Shown here in pieces: positions 27,466 to 37,280 of a stretch of DNA of 64,000 nucleotides. Origin of the DNA: Methylophaga sp. OBS1. GTDB taxonomy: Bacteria > Pseudomonadota > Gammaproteobacteria > Nitrosococcales > Methylophagaceae. How positions within the stretch are numbered: the stretch's first letter is position 1; every line of letters starts with the position of its first letter. The stretch covers positions 1 to 64,000 of the forward strand of contig NZ_JAPDMS010000002.1 of assembly GCF_026319365.1 (NCBI RefSeq), written 5' to 3'. The position numbers were made by a program, and so were the translations under genes. The notes under the pieces were generated by a model. It was not told the DNA's origin. It saw nothing but the letters and a program-made list of their open reading frames with translations, and searched no databases.

Positions 27466-30150
27466 ATGAATACGCATTATCTGGATCGCCTGTTCTCCCC
27501 CCGCGGCATCGCCGTCTTCGGTGCCAGCGAAGAGCCTAATTCAGTGGGACGACGCGTGTTCGATAACCTGCTCAGCGGCGATTTCCGTGGTCCAGTCTAT
27601 GCCATCAACCCCAAGCATAAGAAAGTACTGAGTCAACCCTGCTTCGCTCAAATCAGTGATGCGCCCCAGGCCATCGATTTAGCGGTTATCGCCACTCCGG
27701 CAGAGACCGTACCGGACCTTATCCGCCAATGTGGTGAGCATGGTATCAGTGCCGCCATCATTATTTCCGCCGGCTTCAGCGAAGGTCAGGGTCAGGGCAG
27801 CGCGCTGGAAAAAAGCGTGGTTCAGATGGCCAAGCGCTACCAGATGCAACTGCTCGGCCCCAACTGTCTGGGCCTGATCCGGCCTGCCATAGGGATGAAT
27901 GCCACCTTCAGCAAGAACACGGCCCTGCCAGGTCAACTCGCCTTGATATCCCAGTCCGGCGCTCTCTGTACTGCCATTCTGGACTGGGCCTGTGCCAATG
28001 ATGTGGGCTTTTCCACCATTGTCTCACTGGGAAATGCAGCCGATATTGATTTCGGTGATCTGCTGGATTATCTCGCCCAGGATCCCAAAACCCAGAGCAT
28101 CCTGTTATATGTCGAGGGCATCCGTGATGCCCGTCGCTTTATGAGTGGCCTGCGCATTGCCTCCCGTATGAAACCGGTCGTGGTGATCAAAGCGGGTCGT
28201 CATCAGGCCGCTTCGCAGGCTGCCGTTACCCATACCGGGGCCATGATTGGCGGCGATGATGTGTTTAATGCTGCCCTGAAACGCGCCGGTGTGGTCCGGG
28301 CCGACAGCATTCAGCAGCTGTTTGCCGCCGCCGAGATTCTCTCCACTCAAAGCCGGGTCAATGGCCGACGGCTGGCGATTGTCACCAATGGCGGTGGCCT
28401 TGGGGTCATGGCCACTGACCGTGCTGTTGATCTGAATATCGAACTGGCTGAACTCTCGAATGACAGTATTGAAGCCCTTAACCGATCATTGCCGCCCCAC
28501 TGGTCGCAGCGAAATCCAGTCGACATTCTGGGCGACGCTTCTCCCGAACGATATCAGCACGCGGTCAAAGTCTGTCTTGCCGATGACAACGTCGATGGCG
28601 TGCTGGTCATGCTTTCCCCCCAGGCGATGACCGATCCGGATGCCTGCGCGCAAGCCGTGATTGAGGCACAAAATGGCCAGTCCAAACCGGTGCTGGCCTG
28701 CTGGATGGGCCAGGATCTGGTGGCCGAAGCCGACAAACTCTATGCGCGTCATCATTTACCCTGTTTCAGTAATCCGGAATCCTCAGTAGAGGCTTTTGTA
28801 TGCCTGTCACGCTTTCATGATAATCAGCAGTTGTTGATGCAGGTACCCGGGCCATTGGCCTCACTCAGTGCCCCCGATGTCGAGGGGGCGAAACTGATTA
28901 TTGAAAGTGTGCTCGCCGAGGGCCGGCAGACACTCAGTACCACCGAATCACGGGCCTTACTGAAAGCCTTCAAAATTCCGGTCAGTTTCAGCATTGACTG
29001 TGACAGCGCCAATGCCGCGCTGGTCGCCGCCGAAACACTGGGCTTTCCAGTGGTGATGAAAATCAGCTCACCGTCCATTGTGCACAAAACCGAGGTCGGG
29101 GGCGTTCGCCTCAATATCACTAACGCTCAGGCTGTTCGCAGCACTTACAACGAATTGCTGGAACAGGTGCATGTCAATCAGGGCAACCCTTACGCCACGC
29201 ATGTCACGGTCGAGCCAATGTACGAAACGCCATCAGGCCGCGAATTGCTGGTGGGTGCCAGCCGCGATCCGGTATTCGGTACGGCGATCGTGTTCGGTGC
29301 CGGCGGTATCAAGGTCGAGGTGCTACAGGATCGCGCCATCGCCCTGCCGCCCCTCAATCATTTTCTGGCCGAACGCCTGATTGCCGAAACCAAAATCTCG
29401 GGCCTGCTGGGTGAGTTCCGCGGGCTGCCGCCGATTAACCGGGAATCCCTGATACAGGTCCTGTTACGGGTGTCGGAGATGGTTTGTGAACTGCCCGAAC
29501 TGATCTCACTGGATATCAATCCGCTGATTGCAGATGAGAAAGGTGTAATGGCACTGGATGCCCGTATCGAAATCAGCCACCAGCCAGCCGGGATTAACCG
29601 TTACGATCACCTGGCGATTCACCCTTATCCCAACCAGTTGATTACGCTGGATCAGTTACCGGATGGCAGTAATATCACCATCCGCCCGATCCGGCCCGAG
29701 GATGCGATGATTGAGCAGAATTTCTTCCGCAAGCTCTCCGCAGAATCGCGTTATTTCCGCTTTATGCAACGGCTCAATGAGCTGACCCAGGATATGCTGA
29801 TTCGCTTTACCCAGCTCGATTACAGCCGTGAACTGGCACTGATAGCCGTCACCGATATCGATGACGAGGAAACCGAAGTCGGTGTTGCCCGCTACACCAT
29901 GAACCCGGATGGTCAGAGCTGTGAATTTGCCCTGGTGGTTGCCGATGAGTGGCAGCATCGCGGCATTGGTTCGAGACTGATGAAAGCGCTGATTGCCAGT
30001 GCCCGCCAGCAGGGGTTCAGCCGCATGAATGGCGAAATCCTGTCGACCAATATCAATATGCAGCGTCTGGCTGAAGAACTCGGCTTTAAGCTGCGCAATG
30101 ATCCCGATGATCCGGGCGTCAAACTCGCCAGCAAAAATCTGCTGCACTGA
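27466..30150 (+). CDS. PatZ-like protein acetyltransferase (NDP-forming acyl-CoA synthetase fused to GNAT)
   Basis: An approximately 894-residue fusion. The CoA-binding domain begins RGIAVFGASEEPNSVGRR (about 12-29). Succinyl-CoA-ligase-like domains follow, with SQSGALC and HTGAMIGGDDVF. An ATP-grasp domain lies around 480-700 (VVMKISSPSIVHKTEVGGV). A C-terminal GNAT domain spans about 735-885, with the acetyl-CoA loop QHRGIGSRL. The order and size match E. coli PatZ (YfiQ), which acetylates lysines of metabolic enzymes such as acetyl-CoA synthetase. The ATG at 27466 follows an AGGAAGGAG site; GTG 27463 in frame is the alternative. Divergent from the HDAC-family gene. Confidence 0.9.
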   Translation: MNTHYLDRLFSPRGIAVFGASEEPNSVGRRVFDNLLSGDFRGPVYAINPKHKKVLSQPCFAQISDAPQAIDLAVIATPAETVPDLIRQCGEHGISAAIIISAGFSEGQGQGSALEKSVVQMAKRYQMQLLGPNCLGLIRPAIGMNATFSKNTALPGQLALISQSGALCTAILDWACANDVGFSTIVSLGNAADIDFGDLLDYLAQDPKTQSILLYVEGIRDARRFMSGLRIASRMKPVVVIKAGRHQAASQAAVTHTGAMIGGDDVFNAALKRAGVVRADSIQQLFAAAEILSTQSRVNGRRLAIVTNGGGLGVMATDRAVDLNIELAELSNDSIEALNRSLPPHWSQRNPVDILGDASPERYQHAVKVCLADDNVDGVLVMLSPQAMTDPDACAQAVIEAQNGQSKPVLACWMGQDLVAEADKLYARHHLPCFSNPESSVEAFVCLSRFHDNQQLLMQVPGPLASLSAPDVEGAKLIIESVLAEGRQTLSTTESRALLKAFKIPVSFSIDCDSANAALVAAETLGFPVVMKISSPSIVHKTEVGGVRLNITNAQAVRSTYNELLEQVHVNQGNPYATHVTVEPMYETPSGRELLVGASRDPVFGTAIVFGAGGIKVEVLQDRAIALPPLNHFLAERLIAETKISGLLGEFRGLPPINRESLIQVLLRVSEMVCELPELISLDINPLIADEKGVMALDARIEISHQPAGINRYDHLAIHPYPNQLITLDQLPDGSNITIRPIRPEDAMIEQNFFRKLSAESRYFRFMQRLNELTQDMLIRFTQLDYSRELALIAVTDIDDEETEVGVARYTMNPDGQSCEFALVVADEWQHRGIGSRLMKALIASARQQGFSRMNGEILSTNINMQRLAEELGFKLRNDPDDPGVKLASKNLLH

Positions 30151-30245
30151 ACCAGCATTACAATGAACTTATTTTGCTTCACGGGGATTGATTCGCTGCC
30201 ACAACAGTGGGAGCATCAAAGCATCACAACAATAAAGGCCAACGC

Positions 30246-31613
30246 ATGAACAAAGTCGCCCGGACTACCATCCGCCCGGTTCGCAGTCTCAACCTGCTGT
30301 CACAGGATGAAATCTACAAGCTGAGCAACCCGCGGGCCGATCTGCACCGCCTGTTTCGTGACTGCGCGCTCGCGATTCTTAACACGGATAGCGAACAGGA
30401 TGATGCCGAGGAAATATTCAAAACCTTCTCCGACTTCAATATCCAGCTAAAACCGCAGCCGCGCGGCGTGATGCTGGAGATTCTCAATGCGCCGGCACAA
30501 TCGTTTGTCGATGGCAAAATTATCCGCGGTATCCAAGAGCATCTGTCATCGGTACTGCGCGATATCGTCTACACCGACTTTAAAATTCTGGCCGAGGAAG
30601 CCGATGACCCGGCCAAAATGACGGATAAGGTGTTCCGGATTCTGCGTAATGCCGGTGTGGTGCGACCGGGCGTCTCTCCCAATCTGGTGGTCTGCTGGGG
30701 GGGACACTCGATACCACGGCAAGAATACGACTTTGCCAAGCATGTCGGTTATGAACTGGGACTCAGAGGCCTGGATATCATCACCGGTTGCGGCATTGGC
30801 GCGATGAAAGGGCCGATGAAAGGTGCCGCTGTCGGTCACGCCAAACAGCAGATCAAAAAAGGCCGCTATATCGGCATCAGTGAACCCGGCATCATTGCTT
30901 CAGAGTCACCCAATGCCATTGTCAATGAACTGGTGATCATGCCCGATATCGAAAAACGGCTGGAAGCCTTTGTGCGGCTTGGCCATGCCATCGTTGTGTT
31001 CCCGGGCGGCGTTGGCACGGTCGAAGAAATCATGTACCTGCTCAGCATTCTGCTGCATCCCGACAACCGTCAGGGCATTCCGCTGGTTTTCGCCGGGCCC
31101 GATTGCTGCCGCGAGTATTTCAACACGCTGGACCGCTTTCTGCGTCAGTGTCTCGGTGACGATGTTGCCAGCCTCTACAAGATTATCATCGGTGATCCCG
31201 CACAGGTCGGCACCGAAATCCGCGAAGCGGTGGAGCAGGTGCACCGTGACCGCTATGCCAGTCAGGATGCCTACTATTTTAACTGGCAGCTGAATATTGA
31301 CCCGATTCTCCAGTATCCTTTTATCCCCACCCATGAAAATATGGCGGCGCTGAAACTGGATCCGTCCCTGCCCAAACATGAATTGGCCAGTCAGATTCGC
31401 TCCGCTTTCTCCGGCATCGTCGCCGGTAATGTCAAAGCTTTCGGTATTCGTGAAGTGGCCAAGCATGGCCCGTATATCATCGATGGTGATCCGGCCATCA
31501 TGCAGGCGATTGATGAGATCCTGACTATTTTCGTCGATGAAAAACGAATGAAACTGGGACAGGACAAAAAAGCCTACCGTCCCTGCTATCAATTGGCGAA
31601 AAAGGCGAGCTAG
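30246..31613 (+). CDS. ppnN: Pyrimidine/purine nucleotide 5'-monophosphate nucleosidase
   Basis: Cleaves nucleoside monophosphates to base and ribose 5-phosphate and is controlled by (p)ppGpp in E. coli. It is about 455 residues, matching E. coli PpnN (YgdH). The central LOG-like domain holds GCGIGAMKGPMKGAAVGHA and the PGGVGTVEE motif. The N-terminal regulatory domain (1 to about 140) and C-terminal domain with HENMAALKL and FSGIVAGNVK are present. ATG 30246 is chosen by alignment to the family start. It follows the PatZ-like gene by 95 bases and overlaps the convergent unknown gene's stop by four bases. Confidence 0.95.
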   Translation: MNKVARTTIRPVRSLNLLSQDEIYKLSNPRADLHRLFRDCALAILNTDSEQDDAEEIFKTFSDFNIQLKPQPRGVMLEILNAPAQSFVDGKIIRGIQEHLSSVLRDIVYTDFKILAEEADDPAKMTDKVFRILRNAGVVRPGVSPNLVVCWGGHSIPRQEYDFAKHVGYELGLRGLDIITGCGIGAMKGPMKGAAVGHAKQQIKKGRYIGISEPGIIASESPNAIVNELVIMPDIEKRLEAFVRLGHAIVVFPGGVGTVEEIMYLLSILLHPDNRQGIPLVFAGPDCCREYFNTLDRFLRQCLGDDVASLYKIIIGDPAQVGTEIREAVEQVHRDRYASQDAYYFNWQLNIDPILQYPFIPTHENMAALKLDPSLPKHELASQIRSAFSGIVAGNVKAFGIREVAKHGPYIIDGDPAIMQAIDEILTIFVDEKRMKLGQDKKAYRPCYQLAKKAS

Positions 31614-32206
31614 TCTGTCAGGATATCCAGCGCGGTCACATAAACCAGTTCACAGGCACTGGCGCCCGTATCGTCGCGTGACAGCGAGCTTTGCCAGCGC
31701 CAGCCATCATAGCTTTCTGCCTTGATTAACTGACCCTGAAGGCGGATGAGTTGACCCGGATTGACCATGTCCAGCATCACCGCAACCTGCTCATCGGCAG
31801 GCACGATATGCATATTGGCGCTCTGGGTCTCAATGGCCCGCCGTGGTATCGGAAAATCCTCAACCCGCCAGTGATACCAACGACCGGACTGACGAATCTC
31901 AATCTGCGCTAACACTGACTCATCGGACATCTGCTGCCAGCCCAGTGCCAGGTCAGTTGGTGCCAGTTCGCTTTCGCGGTCGAGCCAATAATCCTCACGC
32001 GACAGTACCTTCGCTTCCAGTGAAAAGTCGGCCAGCGGCGTAATCAGATAATCATTGAATACAAAGGGCTCAGCATGGTTGATTAATACCTGCTCCGGCG
32101 CTGTTTGTGCTTTTATGCCCGGGCCCAGTGAGACCGTCTCTGCCGCGCGGCATTGCCAGACAAGCAAGCCAATCAACAACAGAAAAAGCAGATTTCTCAA
32201 ACTCAT
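31610..32206 (-). CDS. Exported protein of unknown function, coupled to ampG
   Basis: A 198-residue protein with an N-terminal hydrophobic stretch (about 4-20) that is a signal peptide or anchor; the Cys at about 19 lies in VWQC, which is not a good lipobox. The rest is soluble, with alternating hydrophobic pattern and several Trp (YWLDRESE, GRWYHWRV, YDGWRWQSS), suggestive of a beta-rich fold. The start overlaps the ampG stop (ATGA), so it is translationally coupled to AmpG. I do not recognise the family. A periplasmic role connected with cell-wall recycling is possible but only from context. Confidence 0.7.
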   Translation of the reverse strand: MSLRNLLFLLLIGLLVWQCRAAETVSLGPGIKAQTAPEQVLINHAEPFVFNDYLITPLADFSLEAKVLSREDYWLDRESELAPTDLALGWQQMSDESVLAQIEIRQSGRWYHWRVEDFPIPRRAIETQSANMHIVPADEQVAVMLDMVNPGQLIRLQGQLIKAESYDGWRWQSSLSRDDTGASACELVYVTALDILTD

Positions 32207-33744
32207 GACTGCGCCAGATTAAACCGTTTGGCCGCCAGCATGATCAGCAACAGAACCGGTAGCCCCATCAATGCCGTCGATAAAAAGAAGCCCTGATAAC
32301 CTATCGCATCGACCATCGTCCCCGAGTAACCGCCCAGCATTTTCGGCAACAAGGTCATCAGAGAAGAAAAAATCGCGTACTGCACCGCTGTAAAGGAAAT
32401 ATTGGTCAGACTGGAGAGAAAGGCTACGAAGGCAGCACTGGCGAGACCACCGGACAGATTATCAGCGGAGATGACCACATAGAGCATCCACACTTCATTA
32501 CCCATGCCGGCCAGCAACATAAACAGCAGATTGGTCGCTGCAGAGAGTACCGCGCCCAGCATCAGTATCCGCATAACCCCATAGCGGACAGCCAGCAGGC
32601 CGCCCAGGAACCCACCCAGCAGGGTCATAAACAGCCCGAAGGTTTTTACCACGGTCGCGATCTGCGGTTTGCTAAAGCCTATATCCTGATAAAACACATT
32701 GGCAATTACCCCGAGTACGATATCGGAAATCCGATACAGGCCCACCAGTGCCAGCAACAACCAGGCGAGAGACCAGCCATAACGCTGAAAGAAATCCTGG
32801 ATCGGCTCAATATAACTGCGTTTCAGCAAAGCCTTATTGACCCACTCAAAGCGCAGGCAGAATAAAGCCAGAATCACCGCGACTCCCAGCGCCAGCGCCA
32901 GCCGTAACATTTCCACCAGCACTCCGGCCAGATTAGCATTCAACACCCAGCCAGCAACCACTAACTTGGCCTGCAAAGCCAGTTCTGAACTGGAGGCAAA
33001 AAAAGCGATAAAGCCACTGACCGCCACCACAAAAGTAAAAAACAGACCGGCATAGTCACTGGCAGCCTGGGTACGAATGCCCTGATTCACCGCCGGCTCA
33101 TCAATCACCAGCGTGGTGATAATGCCGATCAGCATGAAGCCACTCATGACCAGATAAGTGATCTGCCAGGCACTGAAATCATACTGTCCCAGGCTGGAGC
33201 CAAAATAACTGGCCAGAAACAATGCCCCAGCTCCAGCAATCAACATGCCGATACGGTAACCGGCGATGTAACTGGCAGACATCAGCGCCTGAAGCGTTTT
33301 GTCGGCAGATTCAATCCGGTAGGCATCAATCACGATATCCTGGGTCGCTGCTGAGAATCCGAGCAAGACTGCTGCCAGTGCCATTAAAGTCAGTCCCTGA
33401 CTGGCTGGATCCACCAGCGCCATCAGGGCAATCGACAGCATCACCATCAGTTGAGATAACAACAACCAGGCACGTCGGCGGCCGAGCTTGCGGGTAAGAA
33501 GCGGCAATGGAATGACATCGATCAATGGTGCCCAGACGAACTTGAAGGAATAGCCCAGTGCCGCCCAACTGAAATAGGTTACCGCAGCGCGTTCAACGCC
33601 GGCCTCTCGCAGCCAGAGGCTCAAAGAGGAGAAAATCAGTAGTAACGGCAACCCGGCGACCACACCGTAAAACAGCATCGTGACCACCCGCGGATGGGCG
33701 AATGCTTTAAGACTCTCCTGCCATGAATGAAGTTGTGCTATCAA
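32203..33744 (-). CDS. ampG: AmpG-like muropeptide permease
   Basis: Inner-membrane MFS permease of 513 residues that imports anhydro-muropeptides from peptidoglycan turnover. About 12-14 hydrophobic segments are visible. Family segments include GVVAGLPLLLIFSSLSLWLREAGV near the N-terminus, the AALGYSFKFVWAPLID block and the DAYRIE segment after TQDIVID. The first in-frame start is TTG 33744, six to seven bases after GTGAG; the next ATG would delete the first membrane segment, so TTG is preferred. It is cotranscribed with the exported unknown gene downstream and divergent from dinB. Confidence 0.9.
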   Translation of the reverse strand: MIAQLHSWQESLKAFAHPRVVTMLFYGVVAGLPLLLIFSSLSLWLREAGVERAAVTYFSWAALGYSFKFVWAPLIDVIPLPLLTRKLGRRRAWLLLSQLMVMLSIALMALVDPASQGLTLMALAAVLLGFSAATQDIVIDAYRIESADKTLQALMSASYIAGYRIGMLIAGAGALFLASYFGSSLGQYDFSAWQITYLVMSGFMLIGIITTLVIDEPAVNQGIRTQAASDYAGLFFTFVVAVSGFIAFFASSSELALQAKLVVAGWVLNANLAGVLVEMLRLALALGVAVILALFCLRFEWVNKALLKRSYIEPIQDFFQRYGWSLAWLLLALVGLYRISDIVLGVIANVFYQDIGFSKPQIATVVKTFGLFMTLLGGFLGGLLAVRYGVMRILMLGAVLSAATNLLFMLLAGMGNEVWMLYVVISADNLSGGLASAAFVAFLSSLTNISFTAVQYAIFSSLMTLLPKMLGGYSGTMVDAIGYQGFFLSTALMGLPVLLLIMLAAKRFNLAQS

Positions 33745-33882
33745 GCTGTGCTCACTGATAAGGTTCAGTCAGCTAAAGTACCACCGACCGTGGCCGCATA
33801 CCAGCCAGCAAACGCTCTCTCAGACTGTGTTGTCGATGACATTCATGAGAAAATGGTGAGAAGTCTTTGCAGCGCAATCATT

Positions 33883-34974
33883 ATGGCCCGACAACGCAAA
33901 ATCATTCACGTCGATATGGATGCCTTTTTCGCCTCGGTGGAACAGCGGGATCATCCTGAATACCGGGGAAAACCGCTTATCGTCGGCGGGCAGCCTGACA
34001 GCCGTGGCGTGGTTGCTGCCTGTAGTTATGAGGCAAGACAGTTTGGTATCCACTCGGCCATGCCCTGCGCCCGCGCCTACCGTTTATGTCCGCAGGCAAT
34101 ATTTGTCCGCCCCCGTTTCGAAGCCTACCGTGAAGTATCCGGGCAAATACGCGAGATTTTCTGGCGCTATGCCAGTGAAGTTGAACCCTTATCTCTGGAT
34201 GAAGCCTACCTGGATGTCAGCTATACCGCCGAGTTCAATGGCTCCGCCACCCTGATAGCACAGGCCATTAAACGGGCAATACAAGAAGAGACCGGGCTCA
34301 CTGCTTCCGCCGGGGTCTCCTACAACAAGTTTCTCGCCAAAATCGCGTCCGATATGGACAAACCGGACGGGCTTTACTTCATCCGTCCCGACCAGGGTAA
34401 AAAATTTGTTGAGACCCTGCCGGTGGGTAAATTTCATGGTATCGGCCCCGCCACCGAAACCAGGATGAAAAAACTGGGCATTGAAACCGGCCTCGATCTG
34501 AGACAGAAAACGTTGGCAGAACTGACCGAACGCTTTGGCAAATCCGGCCAGTACTATTTCAATATCGCCCGCGCGATTGATGAACGGCCGGTACGCAGCC
34601 AGCGAATTCGTAAATCGCTCGGTAAGGAAACCACTTTCTCCAGAGATATTCTCTCCGTAGCAGAGCTGACGGCCAAACTGCTTGACCTTGCTGATATCGT
34701 GCTGGAAAGCCTGAACAAGCATCAGCTTCAGGCCCGGACTGTGACTGTCAAAGTCAAATATGCCGACTTTCAACAAGTCACCCGCGCGCAAACGATTGAA
34801 CACAACATCGACATTGAAAATTTAAGACAACTCATCCCGCTGTTATTAAAGCGCACCGAAGCCGGTCACAAACCGGTCAGATTGGTTGGTTTGAGCCTGA
34901 GCGGCCTGGAGCTACCCGCAGTTGAACAAGCGCCACAACCGCAGCTGGACTTGGCATTGAATCAGGCATTTTAG
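33883..34974 (+). CDS. dinB: DNA polymerase IV
   Basis: Y-family translesion polymerase of about 363 residues. The catalytic motifs are VDMDAFFASVEQRD (residues 8-21) and SLDEAYLD (near 103). The helix-hairpin-helix region around FHGIGPATETRMKKLG and the little-finger domain (about 240-345) are present. The C-terminus (QLDLAL-like) resembles a beta-clamp-binding tail. ATG 33883 (MARQRKIIHVDMD) is chosen by family alignment; the ribosome-binding site is weak, and ATG 33853 in frame is an alternative. I saw no clear LexA box upstream, though it is commonly SOS-regulated. Confidence 0.95.
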   Translation: MARQRKIIHVDMDAFFASVEQRDHPEYRGKPLIVGGQPDSRGVVAACSYEARQFGIHSAMPCARAYRLCPQAIFVRPRFEAYREVSGQIREIFWRYASEVEPLSLDEAYLDVSYTAEFNGSATLIAQAIKRAIQEETGLTASAGVSYNKFLAKIASDMDKPDGLYFIRPDQGKKFVETLPVGKFHGIGPATETRMKKLGIETGLDLRQKTLAELTERFGKSGQYYFNIARAIDERPVRSQRIRKSLGKETTFSRDILSVAELTAKLLDLADIVLESLNKHQLQARTVTVKVKYADFQQVTRAQTIEHNIDIENLRQLIPLLLKRTEAGHKPVRLVGLSLSGLELPAVEQAPQPQLDLALNQAF

Positions 34975-35104
34975 TTGTCGATTAGTCTGGGCACTGGCTC
35001 TCGTATTCAACACCAGGCATTTGCGCGCCAAAACGTGAAGACAGTTACAAGTCAAACCGAGCCTGATTTGCCATAATGGTGTTTTGCCAGATGATTCAAT
35101 AGCT
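34975..35104. other. Intergenic region between dinB and recQ
   Basis: These 130 bases hold no recognisable RNA gene or strong terminator. They must contain the recQ start signals if recQ is not read through from dinB. Confidence 0.3.
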
Positions 35105-37231
35105 ATGGAACTTGCCGAGCAAACTGCACAGGATGTGCTGCAAAACGTATTTGGCTATCAGGCATTTCGTCACAATCAGGGAGACATCGTTGAGCAGGTG
35201 ATTGCCGGCGGCGATGCGCTGGTCTTGATGCCAACGGGTGGGGGTAAATCGCTGTGTTACCAGATTCCGGCACTGGTACGACAGGGCACAGCAATTGTCG
35301 TCTCACCCTTGATTGCGTTAATGCAGGATCAGGTCGTCGCGCTCAAAGCCCTGGGGGTAAAAGCCGCCTATTTAAACTCCAGTCTGTCTGCAGAGGAAGC
35401 CCGCGCTGTCGAGAATGCGCTGGAGACGGGGGAACTTGATTTACTCTATGTCGCCCCCGAGCGTCTGTTGAATGAACGCATGTTGAGCCTGCTGGAACGC
35501 TCCAGTATTGCTCTGTTTGCTATCGATGAAGCACACTGCGTTTCCCAATGGGGGCATGATTTCCGGCCCGAGTACCAGCAACTGCGCCTTCTGCACGAGC
35601 GATTCCCGCAGGTGCCCCGCATTGCCCTGACGGCGACGGCTGATAAACGAACCCGCCATGAGATCATCGAGCAGCTTAACCTCCATCATGCCGAGGTCTA
35701 TCTCAACAGCTTTGACCGACAGAACATCTTTTATTCAATCACCGAAGCACGTAATGCCAAACAGCAGCTGTGGCAATTTATCAGTACGCATCACGCCGAC
35801 GATGCCGGTATTGTCTATTGCCTGTCACGGAAAAAAGTCGAGGCGATTGCTGAATGGCTGCAGGATCAGGGCAGAGTGGCCCTGCCTTACCATGCCGGGC
35901 TACCAGCCCAGTTGCGAGCACACACACAACAACGTTTCCTGCGCGAAGAGAGTGTGATCATCGTTGCCACCATTGCCTTTGGCATGGGTATCGATAAGCC
36001 TGATGTGCGCTTTGTTGCCCACCTGAACCTGCCCAAAAATATCGAAGCCTATTACCAGGAAACCGGGCGTGCTGGTCGTGATGGCCTGCCGGCCAATGCC
36101 TGGATGGCCTACGGCCTGCAGGATGTGATCACTCTGCGTCAGTTTATGCAGGACTCTGAAGCGCCCGATCTGGTTAAACGGGTTGAACATCACAAACTGG
36201 ATGCTATGCTGGGCCTGTGTGAACTGATTACCTGTCGCCGCCATGCCCTGCTCGCCTACTTTGATGAGACCGCACCTGCCCAATGTGGACACTGCGATAA
36301 CTGTCAGAACCCGCCTGAACATTTTGATGCGACCGAAGTGGCCCAGAAAGCCCTTTCCTGCGTGTTTCGAAGTGGCCAGCGCTTTGGCGTCAATTACCTT
36401 ATCGATATTTTGCTGGGCAGTGATGATGAGCGTATCAAACAAAACCAGCACCACAAACTCAGCACCTTCGGTATCGGTACAGAACTGAACGCGACGCAAT
36501 GGCGCGGCGTTTTCAGGCAACTGATTGCCACCGGCTATCTGGATATTGATATCAATGCCTATGGTGCACTCAAACTGACCGAAAAATGCCGTCCGGTGTT
36601 GCGCGGTGAAGAGACGCTGCGGCTTCGGAAACAACAGGAACGGCAGAAGGCGGCAAAAACAGCCAGAAAGCAGTCGACTGTCCGGCCCCAGGATGAGGCT
36701 TTATGGGAAGCCTTGCGAGCCTGCCGAGCTGATATTGCCCACTCTCAAGGTCTGCCGCCCTACGTTATTTTCCATGACGCGACGCTGCTGGATATGTGCA
36801 AGCAACGACCAGAGGACATGCAGGCGATGCGGCGCATCAGCGGCGTGGGTGAGCAAAAGTTGTCACAGTACGGCCAGCAGTTTCTGGCTATTATCCGTCA
36901 GCATCCGTTGTCAGAACTGCTGAACAATGGTTTAAGCGATACGGTGAATCAGACACTGATACTTCATGAGCAGGGGCTGGAACCGGAAGCCATTGCCCGC
37001 CAGCGGGATCTGAAAATAAGCACTGTGTTCAGTCATCTGGCCGACGGTATCAGCGCTGGTCTGCTGGATGTGAAAAAAGTGCTTCAACTGGAAGACCGGC
37101 AGTTGGGCGAAATTACCCTGACCATTGAATCACTAGGTGAGGAGGCCAGCAGTCTCAAGGTCATTCATCAGGCGCTGGACGAGGCCTATGACTATGGCAT
37201 TATCCGTTGCGTGTTGGCATCGCTGACTTGA
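35105..37231 (+). CDS. recQ: RecQ-family ATP-dependent DNA helicase with extended C-terminus
   Basis: 3'-5' superfamily 2 helicase, about 708 residues. Walker A is PTGGGKS (near 48), the DEAH box is [17 protein letters not shown] (near 143), and motif VI is [11 protein letters not shown]. Zinc Cys residues are in CRRH and CGHCDNC (near 390-410). An RQC winged helix and an HRDC domain (about 530-605) follow. A further approximately 100 residues contain a helix-turn-helix-like segment ([21 protein letters not shown]) absent from the 609-residue E. coli RecQ. ATG 35105 lacks a clear ribosome-binding site; TTG 35084 in frame is an alternative. Confidence 0.93.
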   Translation: MELAEQTAQDVLQNVFGYQAFRHNQGDIVEQVIAGGDALVLMPTGGGKSLCYQIPALVRQGTAIVVSPLIALMQDQVVALKALGVKAAYLNSSLSAEEARAVENALETGELDLLYVAPERLLNERMLSLLERSSIALFAIDEAHCVSQWGHDFRPEYQQLRLLHERFPQVPRIALTATADKRTRHEIIEQLNLHHAEVYLNSFDRQNIFYSITEARNAKQQLWQFISTHHADDAGIVYCLSRKKVEAIAEWLQDQGRVALPYHAGLPAQLRAHTQQRFLREESVIIVATIAFGMGIDKPDVRFVAHLNLPKNIEAYYQETGRAGRDGLPANAWMAYGLQDVITLRQFMQDSEAPDLVKRVEHHKLDAMLGLCELITCRRHALLAYFDETAPAQCGHCDNCQNPPEHFDATEVAQKALSCVFRSGQRFGVNYLIDILLGSDDERIKQNQHHKLSTFGIGTELNATQWRGVFRQLIATGYLDIDINAYGALKLTEKCRPVLRGEETLRLRKQQERQKAAKTARKQSTVRPQDEALWEALRACRADIAHSQGLPPYVIFHDATLLDMCKQRPEDMQAMRRISGVGEQKLSQYGQQFLAIIRQHPLSELLNNGLSDTVNQTLILHEQGLEPEAIARQRDLKISTVFSHLADGISAGLLDVKKVLQLEDRQLGEITLTIESLGEEASSLKVIHQALDEAYDYGIIRCVLASLT

Positions 37232-37242
37232 GACGATTATTG

Positions 37243-37258
37243 TCCGCTTCTTAGCGGA
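37243..37258. terminator. Weak hairpin between recQ and diguanylate cyclase gene
   Basis: TCCGCT (37243-37248) pairs with AGCGGA (37253-37258) over a TCTT loop in the 49-base gap between convergent genes. There is no T-run on either side, so termination is uncertain. Confidence 0.3.
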
Positions 37259-37280
37259 ATGTTGATATCCCTGTCAGAAC

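Noticed and set aside
30906..31592. 228-codon open frame on the minus strand
   Set aside because: It is antisense to ppnN and has no motif or ribosome-binding site.
35900..36634. 244-codon open frame on the minus strand
   Set aside because: It is antisense to the helicase core of recQ, which is fully conserved there.
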